Assembly (NCBI RefSeq): GCF_009909615.1
Contig: NZ_WWNE01000008.1
Span: 62,001-126,000 of the forward strand
From: Acidiluteibacter ferrifornacis
GTDB lineage: Bacteria; Bacteroidota; Bacteroidia; Flavobacteriales_E; Vicingaceae
Direction of reading: 5' to 3'
DNA length: 64,000 bases
Shown here: in pieces, positions 1-9,283 of the stretch
How positions within the stretch are numbered: the stretch's first letter is position 1
Layout of the letters: each line of letters starts with the position of its first letter
Position numbers and translations under genes: made by a program
Notes under the pieces: model-generated
The model's database searches: none
Seen by the model: the letters and a program-made list of their open reading frames with translations, nothing else
What the model was told of the DNA's origin: nothing

Positions 1-843
1 ATGGAACTGGATGAGTTAATAGAAAAGAGAGATGAATTAGAGGAGAAAATTAAATACATGTTGATACCAAAAGATCCGGAAGATTCGAAGGATGTTATAG
101 TAGAGATTCGTGGTGGAACAGGAGGTGATGAAGCAGCTATTTTTGCTGGAGATCTTTTCAATATGTATACTCGATTTGTACAATCTAAAGGGTGGAAATA
201 TGAAGTGCTATCAATGAATGAAGGAACTTCAGGTGGTTTTAAGGAGGTGTCATTTAGTGTAAGTGGTGATGATATCTACGGAACGTTAAAATATGAATCC
301 GGGGTTCACCGCGTACAACGAGTGCCGCAAACAGAGACACAAGGTAGAGTGCATACTTCTGCAGCTACAGTAGCTGTTCTTCCAGAAGCAGATGAAGTCG
401 ATATTAAATTAAATATGTCAGATGTAAAGAAAGATACCTTTAGGTCGTCTGGGGCTGGTGGGCAACACGTTAATAAAACGGAATCTGCAGTTCGGTTAAC
501 ACACATACCCACTAATACAGTAGTAGAATGTCAAGAGGGGAGAAGTCAGATCAAGAACTACGAAAAGGCCTTGACGGTATTAAGATCTAGGTTGTATGAA
601 AAGGAATTAGCTATTAAGAATGCAGAGAGGGCAGAGCATCGTAAAACTTTAGTTTCTTCTGGTGATCGTTCTGCAAAAATAAGAACCTACAACTACCCTC
701 AAGGTAGAGTAACTGACCATAGAATTAATTTGACGGTATATAATTTAGATGCAATTATTAATGGTGGCGCTTTAGATGAAATAAGTGATGCATTAAAAAT
801 GGCGGAGAATACTGAAAAGATGAAGGAAGGATCAATTGAATAA
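1..843 (+). CDS. prfA: Peptide chain release factor 1, 5'-truncated by window edge
   Basis: Class I release factor reading UAA and UAG in the ribosomal A site and triggering peptidyl-tRNA hydrolysis. The visible 280 residues show the RF1 stop-codon tripeptide P-x-T as PQT (visible residues 109-111, within [14 protein letters not shown]) and the catalytic GGQ loop (153-155, [12 protein letters not shown]). The family is usually about 355-360 residues, so roughly 75 N-terminal codons lie upstream of the window; the ATG at base 1 is probably an internal methionine (inference). The PxT tripeptide argues for RF1 rather than RF2, which carries SPF. pyrF follows 3 bases after the stop codon, so the two are probably co-transcribed, a pairing common in Flavobacteriia. 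Confidence 0.95.
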   Translation: MELDELIEKRDELEEKIKYMLIPKDPEDSKDVIVEIRGGTGGDEAAIFAGDLFNMYTRFVQSKGWKYEVLSMNEGTSGGFKEVSFSVSGDDIYGTLKYESGVHRVQRVPQTETQGRVHTSAATVAVLPEADEVDIKLNMSDVKKDTFRSSGAGGQHVNKTESAVRLTHIPTNTVVECQEGRSQIKNYEKALTVLRSRLYEKELAIKNAERAEHRKTLVSSGDRSAKIRTYNYPQGRVTDHRINLTVYNLDAIINGGALDEISDALKMAENTEKMKEGSIE

Positions 844-846
844 GAC

Positions 847-1671
847 ATGAATAGACAAGAACTAGTTGCCCATATCAAAGCAAAGAAAAGTTTCCTATGC
901 GTAGGGTTAGATACAGATATTGAAAAAATTCCCAATCACTTAAAGGAAACAGAAGATCCTATATATGAATTCAATAAAGCAATTATTGATGCTACTAAGG
1001 ATTATTGTGTAGCTTATAAACCCAATATTGCCTTTTATGAAAGTTTGGGTAGTAAAGGCTGGTCGAGCTTAGAAAAGACATTGAATTATATACCAAAGGA
1101 TATTTTCACGATTGCAGATGCCAAACGAGGAGATATTGGAAATACTTCAAAGTTATATGCTCGTGCTTTTTTTGAGCAAATGGATTTTGATTCAATAACA
1201 GTAGCTCCATATATGGGGAGTGATTCAGTTTTACCTTTTTTATCATACGAAAATAAGTTTGTTATTTTATTGGCATTGACTTCCAATGAAGGAGCGTTAG
1301 ATTTTCAGTTTATGACATCTAATTCTACTGGACTGAAACTATATGAAAAAGTAATTGAAAAGGCGAGTACTTGGGGAAATCCAGAGAACTTAATGTTTGT
1401 CGTTGGTGCCACTCGCCCAGAGATGTTGAAGAATATACGAAAGTTGGCTCCTGATAATTTTCTGCTAGTTCCTGGTGTAGGTGCTCAAGGCGGTAGTTTA
1501 GAAGGAGTGGCCATGAATGGTATGAATAAAGACTGTGGACTATTGGTTAATTCTAGTAGAGGGGTTATTTATGCCGATCAATCAGAAAGCTTTGCAACTG
1601 TAGCTGGTGAAAAAGCAAAAGAGCTTCAACAAGAAATGGAAGGTTACTTAAAGAAATTTGGAGTAATTTAA
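847..1671 (+). CDS. pyrF: Orotidine 5'-phosphate decarboxylase
   Basis: Decarboxylates OMP to UMP, the last step of de novo pyrimidine synthesis, in the cytoplasm. The 274-residue length and the motif [10 protein letters not shown] (residues 91-100, catalytic Lys93) place it in the longer PyrF class (subfamily 2) rather than the roughly 230-residue E. coli type. The N-terminal VGLDTD motif (19-24) and the C-terminal phosphate-binding segment (VPGVGAQGG) are also visible. The start is the ATG 3 bases after the prfA stop, which gives the expected family N-terminus. The downstream DUF2851 gene begins 8 bases after its stop, so it sits inside a tight operon. Confidence 0.95.
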   Translation: MNRQELVAHIKAKKSFLCVGLDTDIEKIPNHLKETEDPIYEFNKAIIDATKDYCVAYKPNIAFYESLGSKGWSSLEKTLNYIPKDIFTIADAKRGDIGNTSKLYARAFFEQMDFDSITVAPYMGSDSVLPFLSYENKFVILLALTSNEGALDFQFMTSNSTGLKLYEKVIEKASTWGNPENLMFVVGATRPEMLKNIRKLAPDNFLLVPGVGAQGGSLEGVAMNGMNKDCGLLVNSSRGVIYADQSESFATVAGEKAKELQQEMEGYLKKFGVI

Positions 1672-1679
1672 AGCAAAAA

Positions 1680-2951
1680 ATGAAAGAAGACTTTCTACAT
1701 TATATCTGGAAATTTCAAAATTTCAATACAGTAGAACTGGTTGGAACAAAAGGCGAACAGATTACAGTAAAGTCGATAGGAGTGCACAACCAAGATGCAG
1801 GTCCTGATTTTTTAAACGCTAGATTAGTAATTGATGACAGAGATTGGGCTGGTAATGTGGAGGTCCACATTAATTCCTCTGACTGGTATGCGCATAAGCA
1901 CGACCTAGATAAGGATTATGAAAGTGTTATACTCCATGTGGTTTACAAATATGACAAGCCGGTATTTCTAAGGGATGGTTCTGAAATTCCAGTTTTAGAG
2001 CTTAAATCATTAATTCCTGAGGTAGTCGTTTCAAATTATGATCGGTTGATGTTAGAGACTGATTGGTTATCCTGTAGAAATAGTCTCTCTAATATAGATT
2101 CATTTACTTTAAAAAATTGGTTAGATCGTTTGCTCATTGAAAGGTTAGAAGCTAAGGTGAGCCCCATTAATCAAACATTGTCGCAACTAAATGGGGACTG
2201 GGAAAGTGTATTTTATATCTGGTTGGCAAAATATTTTGGTTTTAAAGTGAATAGTGAACCATTTTACCAATTAGCTATTAATGTGCCTTTTCAATTATAT
2301 TCTAAGTATGAACAACAATTTCAAATCGAAGCGCTGCTTTTTGGGCAAGCTGGGCTTTTAAATAAGAATTTTGTTGATGAATATCCAAATCGATTAAAAA
2401 CAGAATACAATTTTTTGAAATCAAAACATAGACTTTTTGAACTCAATGGCAGTAGTTGGAAATTTTTAAGGTTACGACCTGCTAATTTTCCTACGATTCG
2501 GTTGTCTCAGTTTGCTAGTTTAGTTTTTCGACATAAAAAAATGTTTGCGTTGATATTAAAGACAAGCACTATTAATGAGATGATAGAATTGTTTGACACT
2601 CGAGCAAATGAATATTGGGAGAATCATTTTCTATTTGATAAACCTTCCAAACAGAACAAATACACTAATCTAGGGATTTCAGGTAAAAGAATTTTAATCA
2701 TTAATGCAGTGGTGCCAGTAATGTTTGCTTACGGGAAGAAAATAGGAGATGATCAAATTATCGAACGAGCCGTCCGTTTTCTAGAAGAATTGCGTTCTGA
2801 GGATAATACAATAATTTCACACTTCAAGTCATTTGGAATTGATTCCAAAAATGCTTTTACTTCACAATCATTAATCCAATTGAGTGTTGCCTATTGTAAA
2901 AATAAAAATTGCTTAAATTGTGCTATCGGAAATAAAATAATTAGAAGTTGA
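1680..2951 (+). CDS. DUF2851 family protein
   Basis: Recognised as the Bacteroidota-specific DUF2851 family by its N-terminal half: KEDFLHYIWKFQNF at residues 2-15, an aspartate/asparagine-rich segment (HNQDAGPDFLNARL) and GNVEVHINSSDWYAH. This layout looks nuclease-like, but I see no proven catalytic centre and the family function is unknown to me. The C-terminus carries a CxxC-type cluster (CKNKNCLNC) that could bind metal. The length of 423 residues suits the family. It lies between pyrF and the PspC-domain gene with gaps of 8 and 3 bases, so it is almost certainly in the same operon. No signal peptide is seen, so it is probably cytoplasmic. Confidence 0.8.
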   Translation: MKEDFLHYIWKFQNFNTVELVGTKGEQITVKSIGVHNQDAGPDFLNARLVIDDRDWAGNVEVHINSSDWYAHKHDLDKDYESVILHVVYKYDKPVFLRDGSEIPVLELKSLIPEVVVSNYDRLMLETDWLSCRNSLSNIDSFTLKNWLDRLLIERLEAKVSPINQTLSQLNGDWESVFYIWLAKYFGFKVNSEPFYQLAINVPFQLYSKYEQQFQIEALLFGQAGLLNKNFVDEYPNRLKTEYNFLKSKHRLFELNGSSWKFLRLRPANFPTIRLSQFASLVFRHKKMFALILKTSTINEMIELFDTRANEYWENHFLFDKPSKQNKYTNLGISGKRILIINAVVPVMFAYGKKIGDDQIIERAVRFLEELRSEDNTIISHFKSFGIDSKNAFTSQSLIQLSVAYCKNKNCLNCAIGNKIIRS

Positions 2952-2954
2952 TTC

Positions 2955-3188
2955 ATGAAGAAGAGGATTCAAGAAATATTTGAAAGAAATGCATTTGGGG
3001 TATGCGAATGGTGGGGCGAAAAACTTGGAATTAAAATTCAAAGGATTCGTTTATTCTTTATTTATTTTTCCTTTATTTCAGTAGGATTGTCTTTTTTGAT
3101 ATACCTATCAATGGCATTTATTTTGGAACACAAGGAGCTTTTTAAGCATGTTTTTTCTAAGAAAAGAACCAATATTTGGGACTTATAA
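2955..3188 (+). CDS. Small PspC-domain membrane protein
   Basis: A 77-residue protein with a PspC-like pattern: a short cytoplasmic N-terminus (FGVCEWWGEKLGI), a basic RIRLFFIY junction and a hydrophobic segment at about residues 31-55. It ends in a basic tail (KKRTNIWDL). In enterobacteria PspC helps sense envelope stress. In Bacteroidota short PspC proteins are common, and this one sits directly behind a DUF2851 gene (3-base gap), which suggests co-expression. There is no PspA or PspB neighbour, so a role in a phage-shock response is not supported by context. Single-pass inner-membrane location is inferred from the hydrophobic profile. Confidence 0.7.
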   Translation: MKKRIQEIFERNAFGVCEWWGEKLGIKIQRIRLFFIYFSFISVGLSFLIYLSMAFILEHKELFKHVFSKKRTNIWDL

Positions 3189-3227
3189 TAACAATTATTT
3201 GTAGTAAAAAATATAAAATAGATTTCA

Positions 3228-4136
3228 TTGAAAAGAATACTTATTACAGGAAGTAATGGCCTGCTTGGTCAAAAGCTGATCAAGAACTTAATAACCCTTA
3301 GAGAGGAGAATTACGATGTATTAGCCACTTCTCAAGGAGAAAATAGAATGTCTGACAGAAAAGGATATAATTATCAATCGTTGGATATAACTAATGTTAA
3401 TGACGTTGAAGCGGTATTTGATAGTTTTCAACCTGATGTCGTTATTAACACCGCAGCAATGACTAATGTTGATGTTTGTGAAACCGAAAAGGAAAAGTGT
3501 CGACAATTGAATGTGGAAGCTGTGATGCACCTGATAAATGCCTCAAGAAAGCACAATTCGCACTTGATTCATTTATCAACAGATTTTGTTTTTGATGGAA
3601 AGAGTGGACCATACCGTGAAACAGATAAACCCAACCCACTTAGTTTTTATGGACAAAGTAAATTTGACTCAGAACGACTGTTGGAGGAAAGCAATATTAA
3701 ATGGAGTATAGTTAGAACAATCATAGTATACGGTGTAGCGGAGTCTATGAGTAGAAATAATATTGTACTATGGGCCAAACAAGCATTAGAAAAAGGAGAT
3801 CCTTTGAGTATAGTAAATGACCAATTCCGGTCTCCAACTTTGGCAGAAGATCTAGCGGAAGGATGTTTGTTAATTGCAGACAAAGAGAAAGAAGGAGTTT
3901 TTCATTTGTCAGGTAAGGATCAAATGAGCATTGTTGAGTTAGTAAAAAGAGTTGCTAACTATTTTCATTTGAATACTATATCTATTAAAGAGGTGAGTTC
4001 AAGCACCCTTAGCCAAGCTGCTAAAAGACCACCTAAGACTGGATTTATTTTAGATAAAGCAATTTCAGAATTAGGGTATAACCCTCACTCTTTTGAGGAA
4101 GGATTGCAAATACTCGAGAACCAATTGCAAGCATAA
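3228..4136 (+). CDS. SDR-family NAD(P)-dependent oxidoreductase (RmlD-like)
   Basis: Extended short-chain dehydrogenase, most like dTDP-4-dehydrorhamnose reductase (RmlD/RfbD). The nucleotide-binding motif GSNGLLGQ starts at residue 8, [12 protein letters not shown] follows strand 4, and the YxxxK pair is in [10 protein letters not shown]; the 302-residue length fits. The start is a TTG at 3228: the reading frame opens immediately before the conserved MKRILITG segment and no nearby ATG would preserve the fold. No other rhamnose genes are adjacent, so the substrate is not established; it could act on another nucleotide sugar. The upstream gap of 39 bases is AT-rich. Confidence 0.8.
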   Translation: MKRILITGSNGLLGQKLIKNLITLREENYDVLATSQGENRMSDRKGYNYQSLDITNVNDVEAVFDSFQPDVVINTAAMTNVDVCETEKEKCRQLNVEAVMHLINASRKHNSHLIHLSTDFVFDGKSGPYRETDKPNPLSFYGQSKFDSERLLEESNIKWSIVRTIIVYGVAESMSRNNIVLWAKQALEKGDPLSIVNDQFRSPTLAEDLAEGCLLIADKEKEGVFHLSGKDQMSIVELVKRVANYFHLNTISIKEVSSSTLSQAAKRPPKTGFILDKAISELGYNPHSFEEGLQILENQLQA

Positions 4137-4145
4137 AAAAAACAA

Positions 4146-4153
4146 TATATTTG
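4146..4153 (+). promoter_or_regulatory. Predicted -7 promoter box for the symporter gene
   Basis: TATATTTG matches the Bacteroidota -7 consensus TAnnTTTG exactly. A TTG lies 18 bases upstream (4125-4127), slightly closer than the usual 19-21. The box covers the TTG codon at 4151, which argues that translation begins at the ATG at 4190 instead. Confidence 0.55.
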
Positions 4154-4189
4154 TTAAGTTACCTAAACAAAAATCTCAAATCTTTATAC

Positions 4190-6256
4190 ATGTTTAAATA
4201 CACCAATTATTTATTAGCTTTTTTATTCATTAGTGCAAACGTATCGGCCTCTGAGTTTAAAGCGACAGTTACAACAGACAATCCATCACCTGAAATAAAC
4301 GATGGGGAAGCAAGAGTAAAAGTCAATGGTGGTGTTCCTCCTTACACTTATAAATGGAATAAACAAGATGTAAAATTATCGTCTGATTTTGCTAACGGAC
4401 TTACTGAAGGTGAAGAGTTTGCTGTAATTGTAAGAGATTCATTAGGTTCAGAAATTAGGTTGTCAGGGGTAGTAGAAACCAAATCTGGGCCCGAGGCTAT
4501 CAATTCATTTGTTAAACCTATCGTAGGTTATATGAGTGATTTTTTATTTTGGGATCCTTTTTCTGCGATAGGTATTTATGACCCTGTAGTATATGCAGAA
4601 TTAAAGAATGTAAAGGCTCCTGGATGGTCAAATCCTGAGGTTACAAAAATAATATTGAAGGAATGGAAAATTGAAGAAGGTAGTCAAGTAAAAAAGGGAG
4701 ATTTGATTGCAATTGTAACGCAAGATAATGTCAAGGATATTGAGGTTTATGCCAATGCTCAAGGCAAATTGAAACACAATACCGCTGAAGGTAAAACTAT
4801 TTTTGATTCTAACAACATAAACGATATAATTCAAGTAGGGGCTGAAAATATGGCCTCCATTGTATATGATACTCATCAACCCGTATTGCACCCAAATGGA
4901 GATATTCAGAAAAAGGGAATACCCTTTATAGTGGTTTGGTTGGTTCTTGGAGCAATTTTCTTCACTATTAGAATGCGTTTTATTAATGCAATGGGATTGC
5001 CCCATGCAATGCAGTTAATAAAGGGAAAGTTTGACAATCCAGATGATGAAGGCCAAGTTAGTCATTTTCAAGCATTGACAACTGCGTTGTCAGGTACCGT
5101 AGGTCTGGGAAATATAGCAGGGGTAGCAGTCGCAATTAGCTTAGGAGGACCTGGTGCAACATTTTGGATGATAGTTGCAGGACTAATTGGTATGGCAAGT
5201 AAATTCACAGAATGTACACTGGGGGTAAAGTATAGAGTTGTAGGTAAGGATGGTGATGTATCAGGAGGGCCAATGTATTACTTGAGTGAAGGGCTTAAGC
5301 GTAAGGGCTTAGGAGGATTAGGTAAAGTGTTGGCAGTATTGTTTGCAATACTTTGTATTGGAGGTTCCTTCGGAGGAGGTAACATGTTTCAGGCTAATCA
5401 GGCTTTTGCCCAATTGTCAGGTGAATTTCCTATCCTAGAAGGAATGGGTATTTGGTTCGGAATCATCTTAGCACTTTTGGTAGGAATCGTAATAATTGGT
5501 GGTATCAAAAGTATCGCAAAGGTTACTGATAAGATTGTGCCTTTTATGACTGGAATTTATGTGCTTTTTGCTCTAATAATAATAGGTATTAATTTCGCCA
5601 ATGTAGGTGATGTATTTTATGAGATATATGAAGGTGCATTTAATTCTCCTGCAATTAAAGGAGGAGTAATTGGAGTCTTAATTGTAGGATTTCAAAGAGC
5701 AGCTTTTTCTAATGAAGCAGGTGTAGGGTCCGCTTCAATTGCCCACTCTGCTTCCAAAACTAATGAACCTGTAAGTGAAGGTGTGGTTGCATTATTGGAA
5801 CCGTTTGTAGATACGGTATTGGTTTGCACCATGACAGCATTAGTGTTGGTATTTACAGGATATGCAGACGGAACTTCCGGGTTAGAGGGATCTGAATTGA
5901 CGTCTGCAGCGTTTGGTTCTGTCTTTCCATGGTTTTCATTAGTTTTAGTAATTGCGATTTTTCTATTTGCTTTTTCCACCATGATTTCATGGTCTTATTA
6001 TGGACTAAAAGCGTGGACCTACTTATTTGGAAAAAGCAAAACAGCAGAAAATACTTACAAGTTAATCTTTCTAATTTTTATTGTTATTGGTTCTTCAGTT
6101 GGACTTGGTGCGGTTCTCGACTTTTCAGATTTAATGATTCTTGGTATGGCATTCCCAAACATTCTAGGTCTGTTGATTTTGTCTAAAGAAGTTAGAACTG
6201 ATATGATTTCCTATTTCCAGCGAATTAAATCTGGAGAAATTAAAAAGTTCAAATAG
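4190..6256 (+). CDS. AgcS-type sodium:alanine symporter with SprB-like and lipoyl-like extensions
   Basis: Secondary transporter of the AgcS family (amino acid:cation symporter) in the inner membrane. From the ATG at 4190 it has a signal-like N-terminus (residues 1-20) and an Ig-type SprB-like repeat (about 24-92, [10 protein letters not shown]). A helix resembling the AgcS N-terminus follows (about 106-128), then a biotin/lipoyl hammerhead-like domain (about 135-225, [17 protein letters not shown]), then the symporter core from about 245 onward ([39 protein letters not shown]). AgcS proteins are usually about 450-570 residues; this one is 688. The TTG at 4151 is a possible but less likely start because it lies in the -7 box. 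What the extra domains do is unknown; external sensing or docking is inference. Confidence 0.85.
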   Translation: MFKYTNYLLAFLFISANVSASEFKATVTTDNPSPEINDGEARVKVNGGVPPYTYKWNKQDVKLSSDFANGLTEGEEFAVIVRDSLGSEIRLSGVVETKSGPEAINSFVKPIVGYMSDFLFWDPFSAIGIYDPVVYAELKNVKAPGWSNPEVTKIILKEWKIEEGSQVKKGDLIAIVTQDNVKDIEVYANAQGKLKHNTAEGKTIFDSNNINDIIQVGAENMASIVYDTHQPVLHPNGDIQKKGIPFIVVWLVLGAIFFTIRMRFINAMGLPHAMQLIKGKFDNPDDEGQVSHFQALTTALSGTVGLGNIAGVAVAISLGGPGATFWMIVAGLIGMASKFTECTLGVKYRVVGKDGDVSGGPMYYLSEGLKRKGLGGLGKVLAVLFAILCIGGSFGGGNMFQANQAFAQLSGEFPILEGMGIWFGIILALLVGIVIIGGIKSIAKVTDKIVPFMTGIYVLFALIIIGINFANVGDVFYEIYEGAFNSPAIKGGVIGVLIVGFQRAAFSNEAGVGSASIAHSASKTNEPVSEGVVALLEPFVDTVLVCTMTALVLVFTGYADGTSGLEGSELTSAAFGSVFPWFSLVLVIAIFLFAFSTMISWSYYGLKAWTYLFGKSKTAENTYKLIFLIFIVIGSSVGLGAVLDFSDLMILGMAFPNILGLLILSKEVRTDMISYFQRIKSGEIKKFK

Positions 6257-6300
6257 TTCGGTTTTTAAAAATCAGTATATTAGAGGTGTAAAATGCCTCT

Positions 6301-7260
6301 ATGAGAAAACAAGTTCGAGACTTTTTAACATTTACAAAATTAGAAAAAGAAGGTGTTTTCGTTTTCTTGCTGCTCATTTTATTCATTTGTGGGCTTATCT
6401 ATACTATGGATTGGATAAACTGGAAGGCCAATCCGAATTCAGAAAAGTTAAAGTCGGAATTTGAGAGAGTTAAACATTTGTTTGACTCGGTACAGGCTAC
6501 GAAACCTACCTCATCTACAGTATATCAGGATTTTAAGAGAATTGATAAAGACAATCAATTAATAGATATGGTGGACGATACCATTTCATTCGCTCCGTTT
6601 GATCCTAACCACTTTTCATTAGAAATTGGAGCTTCAATTGGTTTGACTGAAAATCAATCAAATTCAATTTTAAAATATTTAAATAAGGGTGGGCAATTTA
6701 AAATCAAAAGTGACTTCAAGAAAATGTACGTAATTTCTGATGAAAAATATAAATCATTAGAGCCGTTTATTATGTTGCCTGAAAATTTTCCGGCGAAGGA
6801 TAAAATTAAATTCGAACAGTCCACAAAAGTGAAGTCTACTTCTCCCCAAATTAATGAGCCTTATATAGCGGATATTAATAGTGCTGATTCTGCGGCGTTA
6901 AGAAAAGTAAAAGGAATTGGTGGATATTATGCCAAATCGATCGTAGCTTATCGTGAGAAACTTGGAGGTTATGTACAATTGGAACAATTGATGGAAATAT
7001 ATGGAATGGATGAAGAGCGGTATTTAGCATTACAACCTTTCTTAAAGATTACAAATCCAAAACCATTTCGAAAGATAAATGTTAATACCATAACCAAGGA
7101 AGAGTTAAAACTTCACCCTTATTTTGATTGGAACTTAACCAGGTCTTTGATCAATTACAGAGACAATCATGGTAAGTTTAGGAACATTCAGGACTTAAAT
7201 AAACTTCAGTTGATAGACACTAATATATATCGTAAAATTGCACCTTATTTAACTTTATAA
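6301..7260 (+). CDS. Membrane-anchored helix-hairpin-helix (ComEA-like) protein
   Basis: A 319-residue protein with one hydrophobic segment at about residues 20-36 (FVFLLLILFICGLIYTM) followed by three helix-hairpin-helix units. These lie at about 108-160 (degenerate), 190-248 (DINSADSAALRKVKGIGGYYAKSIVAYRE) and 260-318 (INVNTITKEELKLHPYFDW). The second unit carries the classic GIGxxxA hairpin of DNA-binding HhH domains such as ComEA. Orientation would place the HhH units outside the membrane or in the periplasm. DNA binding is inferred from family; competence genes are not adjacent. A short hairpin (6282-6286 with 6296-6300) ends right at the start codon. apt begins 2 bases after its stop. 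Confidence 0.75.
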   Translation: MRKQVRDFLTFTKLEKEGVFVFLLLILFICGLIYTMDWINWKANPNSEKLKSEFERVKHLFDSVQATKPTSSTVYQDFKRIDKDNQLIDMVDDTISFAPFDPNHFSLEIGASIGLTENQSNSILKYLNKGGQFKIKSDFKKMYVISDEKYKSLEPFIMLPENFPAKDKIKFEQSTKVKSTSPQINEPYIADINSADSAALRKVKGIGGYYAKSIVAYREKLGGYVQLEQLMEIYGMDEERYLALQPFLKITNPKPFRKINVNTITKEELKLHPYFDWNLTRSLINYRDNHGKFRNIQDLNKLQLIDTNIYRKIAPYLTL

Positions 7261-7262
7261 GC

Positions 7263-7790
7263 ATGTTAGAAGATAAAATTAAAGGAACAATTCGTGATGT
7301 GATCGACTTTCCAAAACAAGGGATAGTTTTTAAAGATATTACCCCAATTTTGGAGAATCCTGAACTAACTTCAGAAATTACAAAGGCTTTTGTAAGTAAA
7401 AGTGAAGTTTTGAAGCCCGATGCAATTATAGGTATAGAAAGTCGTGGTTTTTTCTGGGGGTTACTAATCGCTCAAGCGATGGATATTCCATTTATTCCTG
7501 TTAGAAAAAAAGGGAAATTGCCATATAAAACCATTTCTTACAAATATGATTTAGAATATGGTTCAGCAGAGATTGAAATGCATGAAGATGCCTTATCTAA
7601 AGGTATGAACGTAATAGTTCATGATGATTTGTTAGCGACAGGAGGTACTGCAATGGCTGCAGCACAGCTAGTAAAGTCCCAAGGAGCTAATGTTGTAGGA
7701 TTTTCATTTTTAGTGAATCTAACATTTTTAGATGGAGAGCAAAAGATTGCACCATTTTCTAATAATATAATCAGTTTAGTCAATTATTAA
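7263..7790 (+). CDS. apt: Adenine phosphoribosyltransferase
   Basis: Purine salvage enzyme making AMP from adenine and PRPP in the cytoplasm. The PRPP-binding loop VIVHDDLLATGGT spans residues 117-129, and the family segment IGIESRGFFWG lies at 57-66. The length of 175 residues is normal for bacterial Apt. It starts 2 bases after the HhH-protein stop codon and is followed 10 bases later by an acyl-CoA dehydrogenase gene, so all three may share a transcript. Confidence 0.95.
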   Translation: MLEDKIKGTIRDVIDFPKQGIVFKDITPILENPELTSEITKAFVSKSEVLKPDAIIGIESRGFFWGLLIAQAMDIPFIPVRKKGKLPYKTISYKYDLEYGSAEIEMHEDALSKGMNVIVHDDLLATGGTAMAAAQLVKSQGANVVGFSFLVNLTFLDGEQKIAPFSNNIISLVNY

Positions 7791-7800
7791 AAAGTATATA

Positions 7801-8940
7801 ATGGATTTTAATTACAATGAAAATCAGAAAATGATTGCGGATATGATTCGTGACTTTGCTGATGCAAACATTCGTCCTGATGTGATGAAGTGGGATGAGA
7901 GCCAAGAGTTCCCGATTCATATTTTTAAAGAACTTGGTAAATTAGGACTGATGGGAGTTTTAGTGCCTACTGAATATGGGGGCTCTGGATTTACATACGA
8001 CGAATACGTAACAGTGATTTCTGAGATTGCAAAAGTGTGTGGTTCTATCGGTTTGTCTGTCGCAGCTCACAACTCCTTGTGCACAGGTCATATTTTAACA
8101 TTTGGAAACGAAGAGCAAAAGAAAAATTATTTGCCCAAATTAGCGACGGCTGAATATATTGGAGGGTGGGCATTGACTGAACCCAATACAGGTTCCGATG
8201 CTATGCGAATGAAATGTACCGCAGTTGAAGACGGAGATGACTACATTATAAATGGAACAAAGTGTTGGATAACCCATGGTAAAAGTTCCGATGTTGTAGT
8301 TGTAATAGCCAGAACCGGGGAACTCTTAGATTCACATGGAATGACAACTTTTATCGTAGAACGTTCTAATCCTGGTTTAAAAGCAGGAAAGAAGGAAGAT
8401 AAATTAGGAATGAGAGCTTCTGAAACTGCTGAAGTTATTTTTGATAACTGTCGGGTTCCTAAGTCAGCCATATTAGGTAATGTGGGTGATGGTTTTATTC
8501 AAGCAATGAAAATTTTAGATGGAGGTCGTATTTCAATAGCTGCATTAGGTTTAGGAATTGCTAAAGGAGCTTATGAGGCATCAGTTAAATATGCGAAGGA
8601 GAGAGAGCAGTTCGGGAAGCCCATTTCAGAATTTCAGGCGATTGCATTCAAAATTGCTGATATGGCAACTGAAATTGAAGCTGCCGAATTAATGATTTAC
8701 CATTCCGCAGATTTGAAGAATCGTGGTGAAAAAATGACAAAAGAATCAGCAATCGCTAAATATTATTCTTCAGAAATAGCAGTTAAAATTTCAACTGATG
8801 CAATTCAGATTTTTGGAGGGTATGGCTACACAAAAGAATTCCCGGTAGAAAAATACTATAGAGATTCTAAACTTTGTACAATAGGTGAAGGAACCTCAGA
8901 GATTCAAAAATTAGTTATTTCAAGAGAAATTTTAAAGTAG
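7801..8940 (+). CDS. Acyl-CoA dehydrogenase
   Basis: FAD-dependent alpha,beta-dehydrogenase of acyl-CoA esters. The 379-residue sequence has the N-terminal helical domain, the middle beta domain (GGWALTEPNTGSDA, and CWITHG for FAD contact) and the C-terminal helical domain ending in YGYTKEFPVEKYYRD and the segment IGEGTSEIQ, where Glu363 is the expected catalytic base. This layout matches short/branched-chain or butyryl-CoA dehydrogenases; the chain-length preference cannot be read from sequence alone. The downstream rpsU gene has its own promoter immediately after this stop codon. Confidence 0.9.
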   Translation: MDFNYNENQKMIADMIRDFADANIRPDVMKWDESQEFPIHIFKELGKLGLMGVLVPTEYGGSGFTYDEYVTVISEIAKVCGSIGLSVAAHNSLCTGHILTFGNEEQKKNYLPKLATAEYIGGWALTEPNTGSDAMRMKCTAVEDGDDYIINGTKCWITHGKSSDVVVVIARTGELLDSHGMTTFIVERSNPGLKAGKKEDKLGMRASETAEVIFDNCRVPKSAILGNVGDGFIQAMKILDGGRISIAALGLGIAKGAYEASVKYAKEREQFGKPISEFQAIAFKIADMATEIEAAELMIYHSADLKNRGEKMTKESAIAKYYSSEIAVKISTDAIQIFGGYGYTKEFPVEKYYRDSKLCTIGEGTSEIQKLVISREILK

Positions 8941-8971
8941 TTGTTTTTATATTAAAAAATAGCTACTTTTG
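8940..8971 (+). promoter_or_regulatory. Predicted promoter of rpsU
   Basis: A -33 element GTTG (8940-8943) and an exact -7 element TACTTTTG (8964-8971) are separated by 20 bases, the standard Bacteroidota sigma-A spacing. The -33 box overlaps the last base of the acyl-CoA dehydrogenase stop codon. Confidence 0.75.
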
Positions 8972-9002
8972 TCGCCCAATTAAATTTAAAAAAGGATTTA
9001 CG

Positions 9003-9194
9003 ATGATTATAGTTCCCGTAAAAGAAGGAGAAAACATTGAAAGAGCGCTTAAGAAGTTCAAGAAGAAATTCGACAAAACTGGCGTTGTTAAAGAATTAAG
9101 AGAGCGTCAGCAATTTGACAAGCCTTCTGTAATAAATAGACAGCAAAAATTGAAAGCTATCTATAAGCAGCATTTGCAGCAAGAAGAAGCTTAG
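9003..9194 (+). CDS. rpsU: 30S ribosomal protein S21
   Basis: Small basic ribosomal protein of 63 residues, with the family start MIIVPVKEGENIERALKKFK and a lysine/arginine-rich central helix. S21 contacts the anti-Shine-Dalgarno region of 16S rRNA; in Bacteroidota, which rarely use Shine-Dalgarno pairing, it helps occlude that site (established knowledge of Flavobacterium ribosomes). It has its own promoter (8940-8971) and a strong terminator (9223-9283), so it is probably a single-gene unit. Confidence 0.95.
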   Translation: MIIVPVKEGENIERALKKFKKKFDKTGVVKELRERQQFDKPSVINRQQKLKAIYKQHLQQEEA

Positions 9195-9222
9195 TAATAA
9201 GCATCTTTAATAATATATCTGA

Positions 9223-9283
9223 AGAGATATAATTTTCTGTGGCTAAGTCTTAACTTAGTGCAGAAAATTGTATCTCTTTTTTT
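9223..9283 (+). terminator. Intrinsic terminator of rpsU abutting the xerC start codon
   Basis: A long hairpin pairs 9223-9229 with 9271-9277 and 9231-9239 with 9261-9269, with an inner stem 9243-9248/9253-9258. It is followed by a T-run (9277-9283). The base after the T-run is the A of the xerC ATG. Confidence 0.85.

Noticed and set aside
2955-3188. Phage-shock response operon
   Set aside because: Only a PspC-like domain is present; no pspA, pspB or regulator is adjacent.
4628-5005. 125-codon antisense frame opposite the symporter gene
   Set aside because: No start context, low-complexity translation, and it lies fully inside a well-supported gene.
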